NCBI GenBank assembly: GCA_022425845.1
Contig: JAKMEU010000311.1
Location: 1-6,658 of the forward strand
From: Luminiphilus sp.
GTDB lineage: Bacteria > Pseudomonadota > Gammaproteobacteria > Pseudomonadales > Halieaceae
Direction of reading: 5' to 3'
Length of the DNA stretch: 6,658 bases
Shown here piece by piece: positions 1-5,359 of the stretch. The notes under the pieces are model-generated. The model ran no database searches. It saw only the letters and a list, made by a program, of their open reading frames with translations, and was not told where the DNA came from. The position numbers and the translations under genes were made by a program. Numbering within the stretch: position 1 is the first letter of the stretch; the number at the start of each line of letters is the position of its first letter.

Positions 1-180
1 CCGGAGGTCAGCCTGATAAAAAACCGCCTCCCGCTCTGCCCCTGCGATGGGCTGGTCTGGCAGCTGGCGACCGCAGGCTACGACGTGGGCCCCCTCATCC
101 AGGAAAGCCGCGCAAATCGCCCGGCCAATGTGGCCCGCCCCTCCGGTCACAATCACAACCTTTCCGTCGTATTCCTTCAT
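1..180 (-). CDS. Short-chain dehydrogenase/reductase (SDR), N-terminal part, cut by window edge
   Basis: This is the first 60 codons of a minus-strand gene that runs off the left edge. The protein begins MKEYDGKVVIVTGGAGHIGR, the beta1 strand and dinucleotide-binding turn of classical SDRs; the TGxxxGxG motif is T12-G13-G14-A15-G16-H17-I18-G19. A second strand, AHVVACGR, ends in Arg38, a position where a basic residue often favours NADP(H) over NAD(H). Asp58 (ADLR) fits the adenine-contacting Asp of the family. The catalytic Ser-Tyr-Lys lies outside the window, so substrate and activity cannot be judged. The start is supported by a weak GGGGA ribosome site seven bases upstream (plus-strand 188-192). 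SDRs usually oxidise or reduce alcohol/ketone groups, which would suit the enone and hydratase enzymes alongside. It is divergent from the MaoC gene. The family call is firm; the specific role is unknown. Confidence 0.9.
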   Translation of the reverse strand, partial: MKEYDGKVVIVTGGAGHIGRAICAAFLDEGAHVVACGRQLPDQPIAGAEREAVFYQADLR

Positions 181-207
181 CTGCTTATCCCCGGGTTACT
201 ACTCCCA

Positions 208-229
208 CCCTCGCAACAAACACCGAGGG
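208..229. promoter_or_regulatory. Inverted repeat CCCTCG-N10-CGAGGG in the SDR/MaoC divergent region
   Basis: Perfect 6-base arms at 208-213 and 224-229 flank a 10-base A/C-rich spacer. The repeat lies 28 bases upstream of the SDR start. It could be an operator for a dimeric regulator of the divergent pair, or a hairpin in the SDR leader RNA. The arms are short, so chance is possible. Confidence 0.3.
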
Positions 230-234
230 CAACA

Positions 235-250
235 TCGTCTGAATCGACGA
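235..250. promoter_or_regulatory. Inverted repeat TCGTC-N6-GACGA in the SDR/MaoC divergent region
   Basis: Perfect 5-base arms at 235-239 and 246-250 flank the spacer TGAATC. The 16-bp size with a short centre is typical of TetR- or MarR-type operators. It sits next to the 208-229 repeat in the shared divergent region. No regulator gene is in the window to pair it with, and I found no convincing -35/-10 pair beside it. Confidence 0.27.
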
Positions 251-273
251 CACGGTTATTTGCGCACATTCCG

Positions 274-387
274 TTAAGGCGCCAGTATCAGGTTCTGCAG
301 CGAAGCCAGCAAGCCCGCCGCGACTGAAACAACCCACAGCGCCAAGAATACGACGTCGCCGCCACAGAACTCAGGAAGCCAAATCAT
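274..387 (-). other. Possible 37-residue single-helix membrane peptide ORF, antisense to the maoC leader
   Basis: Reading the minus strand from an ATG at 387-385 gives a short ORF ending in TAA at 276-274. Its 37 residues begin MIWLPEFCGGD, then carry a run of hydrophobic residues with a VVFLALWVVSVAAGLLASL core, and end LQNLILAP. This has the shape of a single transmembrane helix. Its ATG shares the CATG at 385-388 with the maoC start on the opposite strand. An in-frame TTG a few codons upstream is an alternative start. There is no well-spaced Shine-Dalgarno before the ATG, and GC-rich noncoding DNA often yields hydrophobic translations by chance. I list it as a candidate only. Confidence 0.15.
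373..378 (+). promoter_or_regulatory. Ribosome binding site of the MaoC gene
   Basis: AGGAAG lies seven bases before the ATG at 386, fixing the start of the MaoC protein at MSTTLVNHP. Confidence 0.7.
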
Positions 388-844
388 GTCGACTACACTC
401 GTCAATCATCCTCAGGACCTGCTGGACATGGTGGGCCAGCAATTGGGGCCCACATCGGCGCTGACCGTCACTCAGGAGCGCATTGATCAGTTCGCCGAGG
501 CCACGGGCGATCACCAGTGGATTCATGTCGATCCCGTCCGGGCCGCTGAGGGGCCTTTTGGAAAAACCATCGCCCACGGCTATCTCACCCTGTCGCTGGC
601 CAATTGCTTTTTACCGGAGTTGATTCGGGTGGATAACGTTTCTATGGGGGTCAATTACGGAACGGAGAAAATCCGCTTTCCTGCCCCCGTGCCGGTGGAA
701 TCCCGTATCAGCGCAACCGGTGAAATCGTGGCTGTCGAGGAAAACAAGGGCGGCTACAAAGCGACAATACGAGTCACGATCGGCGCAGAAGGGGCCGACC
801 GACCCGCCTGTATCGTTGATACCATTTCCATCTTCTACCCCTGA
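386..844 (+). CDS. MaoC-family (R)-specific enoyl hydratase / acyl dehydratase
   Basis: A complete 152-residue single hot-dog-domain protein, the usual length for the MaoC/NodN-like group (COG2030 type). The hydratase-2 motif is clear: ATGDHQWIHVDPVRA (residues 39-53) carries the expected catalytic pair Asp42 and His47. It is followed by GPFGKTIAHGYLTLSL (56-71), the conserved loop and central helix after the active site. Known members add water to trans-2-enoyl-CoA or remove it from (R)-3-hydroxyacyl-CoA, in beta-oxidation, polyhydroxyalkanoate supply or steroid side-chain breakdown. No signal peptide or membrane segment is seen, so it is cytosolic. A good AGGAAG ribosome site precedes the start. 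It is transcribed away from the SDR and convergent with the amidohydrolase gene. Family assignment is firm; the acyl substrate, CoA or otherwise, is not determined. Confidence 0.93.
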   Translation: MSTTLVNHPQDLLDMVGQQLGPTSALTVTQERIDQFAEATGDHQWIHVDPVRAAEGPFGKTIAHGYLTLSLANCFLPELIRVDNVSMGVNYGTEKIRFPAPVPVESRISATGEIVAVEENKGGYKATIRVTIGAEGADRPACIVDTISIFYP

Positions 845-860
845 CAAAATCTCACCACCA

Positions 861-874
861 GAGACCTCTGTCTC
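861..874. terminator. Weak hairpin between convergent genes (possible terminator)
   Basis: GAGAC-CTCT-GTCTC forms a 5-bp stem with a 4-base loop, 16 bases after the MaoC stop, in the 85-bp gap between convergent genes. There is no T-tract directly after it on the plus strand; on the minus strand ATTTTG follows only after about a dozen bases. As an intrinsic terminator it is weak. Confidence 0.2.
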
Positions 875-929
875 ACCTCAAAACGGGCCGGGCTACGCAG
901 GACCTCGATGGCAGTGAAACCGCGAAGGG

Positions 930-1799
930 TTAGACCTTGAAAACCCGCCTCGCATTTTCCCGGAGGAACTTTGGCCACACCTCGTCCCGGAACGGCACCT
1001 CGGGCATATCTGAAAAAATTCTTTCGAGGGATAACCCCATAGGAAAATAGCCGGCATACATAATCTTGTCAGCGCCGCGGGTGTTCGCAAAATTGACGAT
1101 GTCCTTTGGGTAGTGCTTGGGTGCGAACGCGCTGGTCATATAGAAGAGATTTTCATACTTGAGCATGAGCTTCCACGCCAGATCGGTCCAGGGTTCAGCA
1201 CCGTGCTTCATCACCACCTTCAGCTCGGGAAAAAACCAGCAGATCTCGTCAAGATGCTCCACTTTCTGGGGTTCCATCGGAATCCTTGGGCCGGGAACGC
1301 CCACGCAGGGACAAAACGGAATATCGAGGTCGATGCAAGTGACAAAGATGGGATACCACTTCTTATCGGCCAGTGACACCTGAGGGCACAGACCGGCGGG
1401 GAATGCATTGACCGACTTGATATCGTACGCCTCCTTGAGTCGCCGAATCTTACGCACCTCTTCCATGCCGTTATTGGGATTGCAGTCGTAGGAAGCAAAG
1501 AACCGATCGGGATGTTTTGTTACCGCCTCGTTCTGGGTTTCATATTGCCCCTCATCCACTCCCAGCATCGCTTTCTCGATATTGAACTCATCCATTTTAT
1601 CGAGGGTATAGGCTATGTAATCGTCGCGCTTGCCCACTTTGGGCAAGTCTTTGAACATGTATTGAGCTGGCATCTTGAACATCTGCCGACTCTGCTCATC
1701 CATCAACAGCGGGCGAATAAAGTCATAGAAATTTGAGGTGTCGTCGTTGGGCACCGCAAGCATCAGATCGATAATCGGTACATCCGTGGGCATGGGCAT
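930..1799 (-). CDS. Amidohydrolase-2 (ACMSD-like TIM-barrel) family protein lacking most metal ligands
   Basis: A 289-residue protein of the amidohydrolase_2 / metal-dependent TIM-barrel superfamily, whose members hydrolyse or decarboxylate ring-cleavage and related acids. Supporting features are the strand beta1 at PIIDLMLAVP (8-17), HPDRFFASYDCNPNNGMEEV (96-115), FPELKVVMKHG with His199 (190-200), DKIMYAGYFPMG (244-255) and the terminal NARRVFKV. The canonical ligands are largely missing. The DxHxH of strand 1 reads DLMLA; the strand-5 His region reads CPCVGVPGP (163-171); the strand-8 GSDYP reads AGYFP (249-253). Only the strand-6 His is kept. A role in non-metal catalysis or binding is therefore possible. 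The start at 1799 is chosen over an in-frame ATG at 1904 because GAGGAAAA lies just before it and the extra 35 residues look non-protein-like. It is the last gene of the minus-strand block, 188 bp after the OYE. Confidence 0.85.
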   Translation of the reverse strand: MPMPTDVPIIDLMLAVPNDDTSNFYDFIRPLLMDEQSRQMFKMPAQYMFKDLPKVGKRDDYIAYTLDKMDEFNIEKAMLGVDEGQYETQNEAVTKHPDRFFASYDCNPNNGMEEVRKIRRLKEAYDIKSVNAFPAGLCPQVSLADKKWYPIFVTCIDLDIPFCPCVGVPGPRIPMEPQKVEHLDEICWFFPELKVVMKHGAEPWTDLAWKLMLKYENLFYMTSAFAPKHYPKDIVNFANTRGADKIMYAGYFPMGLSLERIFSDMPEVPFRDEVWPKFLRENARRVFKV

Positions 1800-1806
1800 A
1801 GTGTTT

Positions 1807-1811
1807 TCCTC
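1807..1811 (-). promoter_or_regulatory. Ribosome binding site deciding the amidohydrolase start
   Basis: The minus strand reads GAGGA seven bases before the ATG at 1799, within GAGGAAAACACTATG. The longer in-frame ATG at 1904 has no comparable site, so 1799 is preferred. Confidence 0.7.
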
Positions 1812-1918
1812 GGTACCAGCAGGTAGTGGGCATTGCAAATAGTCTGCAGTGAAAGTGTAGGCCAACCCGCTCCTCAGCATACAGCGCTTGATGGCGCACG
1901 GCATCTGCGGCGCAGCTC

Positions 1919-1927
1919 ATTATCCCA
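1919..1927 (-). promoter_or_regulatory. Possible extended -10 promoter upstream of the amidohydrolase gene
   Basis: On the minus strand TGGGATAAT reads as an extended -10 element (TG, one base, then GATAAT, a 5/6 match to TATAAT). It lies about 120 bases upstream of the amidohydrolase start, inside the 188-bp gap after the OYE gene. No good -35 is seen. If real, it would let the last gene be expressed apart from the rest of the block. Confidence 0.22.
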
Positions 1928-1987
1928 AAGCCAACACCTTATCCGGCCAGTACGACGAATAGAGGGCAACCCAACGTGATCGGGTCT

Positions 1988-3067
1988 TCAGCCTCCCAAA
2001 GCCAGCGTGGGGTAATCGGTATAACCAGGCGCGCCCTCTCCGGCATAAATTGTTCGCTTGTCCAGAGCGTTCAGCGGCGCATCGCTGGCAAAGCGCGTCA
2101 CCAAGTCGGGGTTGGCGATATAGGCGCGGCCGAAGGACACCGCATCAACACGCTGATCTGCAATGAAAGCCTCCGCTTCTGCCGCGTTAAAACTGTCGCT
2201 ACCAATCAGCGCGCCTGAGAAGTGCCGTCGTGTGAGCATCAGGCTGTCGATCCCCGTGGACGGCATACGAATGGCGTGTACCCAGGCGATGCCCAATCGA
2301 TCAGCAAGCGCCAGCAACGCCGCATAAGTCTCCAGTGGGTTGGCATCGATATGATCGTTGTAAGGGTTACCGGGAGAAATTCTCAAGCCAACGCGCCCCG
2401 GCCCGGTTTCAGAGATGATCGCCGACAGTGCTTCTTCGACAAAGCGCAGTCGGTTGTCGAGACAGCCCCCGTAATCATCCTCGCGCTGGTTGCTACCCGT
2501 CGCCAAAAACTGCGCGGGTAAATAGCCCGAGGCACAGTGCAACTCTACCGCGTCAAATCCAGCCTTTAGCGCACGCGCCGCAGCCTGTCGATAGTCATCC
2601 ACGACCGAGGCAATGTCGTCAGCGGTCATGGTGTCGGGCACCGGCATTGGCATCATCCCGGATTCGGTAAAGATTTCCGCCGCAGCTGCTATTGCCGAGG
2701 GGGCCAGGAAACGGGCGCCCTCTGCTTTGTTAAGCGCATGACCCACGCGCCCACAGTGCATCAATTGGCAGGCAATGAGGCCACCCCGCTCATGGACCGC
2801 TTCGGTTACCGCGGACCAAGCGGCCACATGATGATCATTGTAGAGGCCAGGCGTGCGGTTATAGCCCTTGCCATCGGCAGAGGGGTGCACGCCCTCGGTC
2901 ACAATGAGGCCTGCGTCAGCCCGCTGCCCGTAATAGTCAACCTGCAACGATGACACCGCATCATCGACCTGCCTTGCCCTGCTGCGGGTCATGGGGGCCA
3001 TCACGATACGATTGCGCATCGTCAGGTCTCCCAGGGCCAGTGGCGAATACAAATGGCTGTACTTCAT
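1988..3067 (-). CDS. Old Yellow Enzyme-family FMN-dependent ene reductase
   Basis: A complete 359-residue TIM-barrel flavoprotein of the OYE/NemA class, full length for the family. It uses NAD(P)H and FMN to reduce activated C=C bonds (enones, maleimides, nitro-olefins) in the cytosol. Seen are NRIVMAPMTRSRA (19-31), the flavin-side start of the barrel; ADAGLIVTEGVHPS (50-63); QLMHCGRVGH (101-110), where the flavin-contacting Gln is kept and Met replaces the usual Trp; the active-site segment ELHCASGYLPAQF (175-187); VGLRISPGNPYND (226-238); and the FMN-phosphate region SFGRAYIANPDLV (311-323), ending GYTDYP (348-353). In the active-site segment His177 and the proton-donor Tyr182 are present, but Ser180 stands where HxxN or HxxH is usual. 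An AGGAG site nine bases upstream supports the start. It lies 32 bp after the SnoaL-like gene, so co-transcription is likely. The natural substrate is unknown. Confidence 0.94.
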   Translation of the reverse strand: MKYSHLYSPLALGDLTMRNRIVMAPMTRSRARQVDDAVSSLQVDYYGQRADAGLIVTEGVHPSADGKGYNRTPGLYNDHHVAAWSAVTEAVHERGGLIACQLMHCGRVGHALNKAEGARFLAPSAIAAAAEIFTESGMMPMPVPDTMTADDIASVVDDYRQAAARALKAGFDAVELHCASGYLPAQFLATGSNQREDDYGGCLDNRLRFVEEALSAIISETGPGRVGLRISPGNPYNDHIDANPLETYAALLALADRLGIAWVHAIRMPSTGIDSLMLTRRHFSGALIGSDSFNAAEAEAFIADQRVDAVSFGRAYIANPDLVTRFASDAPLNALDKRTIYAGEGAPGYTDYPTLALGG

Positions 3068-3099
3068 AGCGTGGCGCTCCTGAGTTGAAGGCGCAGTGG

Positions 3100-3741
3100 C
3101 TAGCGGGTTCGAATGCTGGGGTCGGCGCTACCCCCACGCATGGTCGCAAGAAACTGCTCAAGGGGCGCTGGAGGCGCTACCGTGGGAAGGGCTTCCGAGG
3201 GGGGTTCAGCCCAAAAGCTCTGCCAGCTTGGAAACAGGCTATGGAACGCACCCTCATAACGATCACGATCAGGCCATCGCATTTTATTGTCGCCACAGGG
3301 TGGCTTATTCAGGTCCGTGGCGTACCAATAGCAGGGTAAACGTCGGCGGAAATACCATCGCCCCGCTACCCGTTCATAATGGTCCCAGTAGAGCATCTGC
3401 ATGATCACCCACTCGCAGCCCCCGTCTTCCGTTGGGGTCTCGTGCTCATTTTTGCTGTAGACGACGCCCACGGCCCGATCAGGGCCCTCAAATTCGATAA
3501 TGTGGTTGCCAATGTGATGCGCCGTCCCGGTAAATTGCACTCGCAGGGTCTCATCCATCCACTGCTTGAAATGAGCGCGACCCTCCTTGTCCCGTCCGAT
3601 ACGAATGTCTTCGGGAAACAGGTTAACCAGCGCATCAAGGTCACGCATATCGAGGGCCAATGCATATTTCGCAGCCAGTTGCCGGATAGCATCGAGGGAT
3701 TCGAGCCGATCAAGCCGTTCCAATACGCTCTCCTGGGTCAT
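3100..3741 (-). CDS. SnoaL-like / NTF2-fold protein with C-terminal extension
   Basis: A 213-residue protein whose first ~140 residues form a SnoaL_4-type NTF2-like domain. It begins with the typical helix AIRQLAAKYALALDMRDLDALVNLFPED (18-45, here quoted across its key residues), including Tyr26 and Asp31. The strand TAHHIGNHIIEF (73-84) carries His75 and His76, and the sheet continues through GVVYSKNE, WVIMQMLYWDHYERV and RWYFRRR. Relatives act as small isomerases, cyclases, dehydratases or ring-hydroxylating dioxygenase partners on cyclic substrates. Residues 141-213 extend beyond the usual ~140-residue domain and are rich in Pro and aromatic residues (FPSWQSFW). The start ATG overlaps the stop of the upstream FAD gene as ATGA and is preceded by GGGAGG, four bases away, inside that gene. 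This points to coupled translation and a shared pathway. Exact activity is unassigned. Confidence 0.87.
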   Translation of the reverse strand: MTQESVLERLDRLESLDAIRQLAAKYALALDMRDLDALVNLFPEDIRIGRDKEGRAHFKQWMDETLRVQFTGTAHHIGNHIIEFEGPDRAVGVVYSKNEHETPTEDGGCEWVIMQMLYWDHYERVAGRWYFRRRLPCYWYATDLNKPPCGDNKMRWPDRDRYEGAFHSLFPSWQSFWAEPPSEALPTVAPPAPLEQFLATMRGGSADPSIRTR

Positions 3742-5207
3742 ACAACCTCCCTGTTGGCCACTGCGTTGCCCGCTACACGGCCTGAGAAGGTCGCGTCGCC
3801 AACGGAACTTCCCGAGGCATAGCCGTCTCCGCGCCGGGGAACGCCGCAGGCTGTGCGACCCGCGGCGTACAGACCGGGAATGTTATCCCCTGCCACGGAA
3901 TGCACTGCGCCCTCCACTGTTGTGTCAAGGCCACCCAGGGTAAAGCAAGGAAAAAAGGCCCCAGCACCCGGCGTGCAATCGAGGGCGACATACGGGGCTT
4001 CAATCGGTTTCAGCCAGGCTGCGTCTTTATGGAAAAGGGAATCTGCTTCAGCGTCCACATCCTGGTTGTAACGGGCCAGGGTAAGCTCCAGTTGGCCAGG
4101 CGGAAGCTTCAGCTCTGATACCAACTCGTCAAGCGTTTCGCCGGTTGCCGCCACCGGCGCCTGCAACCAACTCTCGGTTTCGTAGTTGCCATAGTCATCA
4201 ACATTGAGCACCAGGTAGACAGGAAAAGTCTGGTCGACCAGAAAGCTGCCAATGCGGCCGTGGTAAGCATCCTCATTGACAAATCGCTGACCCTGCCCGT
4301 TGACAAAGATACCGTAAGTCAGCGTTGCCGGAGGATAAAAAGGCAGACTTAGAAAGCCCTCGTGCATATTGATGGCCCGACCCCCCACACTCAGCCCCAT
4401 CTGGATACCACTGCCGGTATCGTTGGGATTGCCTATGGGGGTTTTGTTATCGAGGAATTGGGGACAATAGGCCTGCACCATCGTCTCATTCATGATGAAT
4501 CCCCCGGCGCATAGAACGACGCCCTTTCGGGCACGAAACGCCCGCTCTTCCATGTCCTGCCGCACCGTTAACCCGACAACCTGCTGCTGGGGGCCATGCT
4601 GGTCCACAATGAGGTTCAGTGCGCGGGTGTCGTAGTGGACATCGACGTCCCGCTTTTCCACTTGCTCGAGAAGAATACGTGTAAGCAGCGGCCCGCCATT
4701 GTCACCCTCCACCTCCAGGTTGTGTCCTCGAGGCGCCGGCTTGTAGCGGGCACTGTAGGGCCAGGCTTTTTCGCTGCCCGTGTAGAGCAGGCAGTCATCG
4801 GTGAGCGCCATCATTGCGCGCTCTTTAAGCTCTGTAGGCTTGAAGGGCACCCCCAGTGACATCAACCAATCGAGATGCGCTGCCCCACCCTCTGCGTAAG
4901 CCCTGACTTTGCCAGGATCAGCCTGTGGACCGTTGCTGTCCATCAGATACCCGTACACATCATCGATACTGTCGTCATAGCCCACAGCCTTTTGGATCGC
5001 CGTGCCACCTCCAAGATAAATCTCGGCTGATGACAGCGCCGTCGAACCACCTGAAGCGGACGCAGCCTCGATAATCGTCACCCTTGCGCCGGCATCGGAT
5101 GCGGCGATAGCGGCACAGGCGCCCGCCCCACCAAAGCCGACAATCACGACATCGGTATCGCCATGCCAGGAGGAAACTTCAGAGGCCAGCACGGGGGCAA
5201 AGGGCAT
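3738..5207 (-). CDS. FAD-dependent oxidoreductase, 3-ketosteroid dehydrogenase / fumarate reductase flavoprotein-like
   Basis: A complete 489-residue FAD_binding_2 family flavoprotein. The Rossmann motif DVVIVGFGGAGACAAIAA (19-36) has G24, G26 and G29; Glu47 follows at the end of beta2, placed to bind the adenosine ribose. GGSTALSSAEIYLGGGT (53-69) is the conserved FAD loop. The C-terminal FAD segment GLYAAGR (445-451) is followed by GDGYASGSSVGDATFSGRVAG (460-480); its Tyr463 lies where KstD enzymes have an active-site Tyr in TYPGxG. The motif here differs, so this is a KstD-like subfamily rather than a proven Delta1-dehydrogenase. Such enzymes desaturate or reduce C=C bonds next to a keto group. 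No signal peptide is evident. It is the first gene of the minus-strand block. The start has no clear Shine-Dalgarno (only a weak GAG), so a leaderless or weak start is possible; no in-frame ATG lies upstream before a stop at 5229-5231. Confidence 0.9.
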   Translation of the reverse strand: MPFAPVLASEVSSWHGDTDVVIVGFGGAGACAAIAASDAGARVTIIEAASASGGSTALSSAEIYLGGGTAIQKAVGYDDSIDDVYGYLMDSNGPQADPGKVRAYAEGGAAHLDWLMSLGVPFKPTELKERAMMALTDDCLLYTGSEKAWPYSARYKPAPRGHNLEVEGDNGGPLLTRILLEQVEKRDVDVHYDTRALNLIVDQHGPQQQVVGLTVRQDMEERAFRARKGVVLCAGGFIMNETMVQAYCPQFLDNKTPIGNPNDTGSGIQMGLSVGGRAINMHEGFLSLPFYPPATLTYGIFVNGQGQRFVNEDAYHGRIGSFLVDQTFPVYLVLNVDDYGNYETESWLQAPVAATGETLDELVSELKLPPGQLELTLARYNQDVDAEADSLFHKDAAWLKPIEAPYVALDCTPGAGAFFPCFTLGGLDTTVEGAVHSVAGDNIPGLYAAGRTACGVPRRGDGYASGSSVGDATFSGRVAGNAVANREVV

Positions 5208-5232
5208 GATCAGTGACTCGTTATTTGATCAG
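5207..5232. repeat. Two direct copies of TGATCAG at the start of the FAD gene
   Basis: TGATCAG occurs at 5207-5213 and 5226-5232, nineteen bases apart start to start; each contains the palindrome TGATCA. They cover the start codon edge and leader of the FAD gene, in the divergent region with the 5-alpha-reductase homolog. Spacing of nearly two helical turns could suit cooperative binding by a regulator. The match is short and could be chance. Confidence 0.25.
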
Positions 5233-5296
5233 AGATTAGGGTCACAGTAGCCGCTTGCAGCGCCTCGATCAGCCTCCGTTTGGACGATGGTATGCG

Positions 5297-5308
5297 GTTG
5301 CGCGCAAC
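5297..5308. promoter_or_regulatory. Perfect 12-bp palindrome GTTGCGCGCAAC, candidate operator
   Basis: The palindrome is perfect over 12 bases. It lies 90 bases upstream of the FAD gene start and 51 bases upstream of the 5-alpha-reductase homolog start, within their shared divergent region. That position would allow one regulator to control both directions. No regulator gene is visible in the window. Confidence 0.35.
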
Positions 5309-5347
5309 AGCAAGTCACGCCACCCTGCGCGCCTCTACACACGCCGC

Positions 5348-5351
5348 GAGG
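5348..5351 (+). promoter_or_regulatory. Ribosome binding site deciding the 5-alpha-reductase homolog start
   Basis: GAGG lies eight bases before the ATG at 5360. This supports the 266-residue form over a longer one from an in-frame ATG at 5255, whose extra residues are Arg-rich and precede the first membrane helix without matching the family. Confidence 0.65.
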
Positions 5352-5359
5352 TAAAGGCC

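Noticed and set aside
47..327. Two overlapping plus-strand frames opposite the SDR and in its upstream gap
   Set aside because: The SDR dinucleotide-binding motif on the minus strand is unmistakable; these frames have low-complexity, non-protein-like translations.
1800..1904. N-terminal extension of the amidohydrolase to an ATG at 1904
   Set aside because: A good GAGGA site favours 1799, and the 35 extra residues do not resemble the family's start, which begins just before the IID strand.
1723..1920. 65-codon minus-strand frame across the OYE-amidohydrolase gap
   Set aside because: It overlaps the true amidohydrolase start in another frame, with Cys/His/Arg-rich composition and no recognisable motif. 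I considered a gene remnant but see nothing to support it.
3379..3822. 147-codon plus-strand open frame opposite the SnoaL-like and FAD genes
   Set aside because: Both genes on the other strand have clear family motifs and ribosome sites; this frame shows no domain pattern and is a GC-rich shadow.
5255..5359. N-terminal extension of the 5-alpha-reductase homolog to an ATG at 5255
   Set aside because: The GAGG site favours 5360, and the added residues are basic and unlike the family; this stretch also holds the candidate operator.
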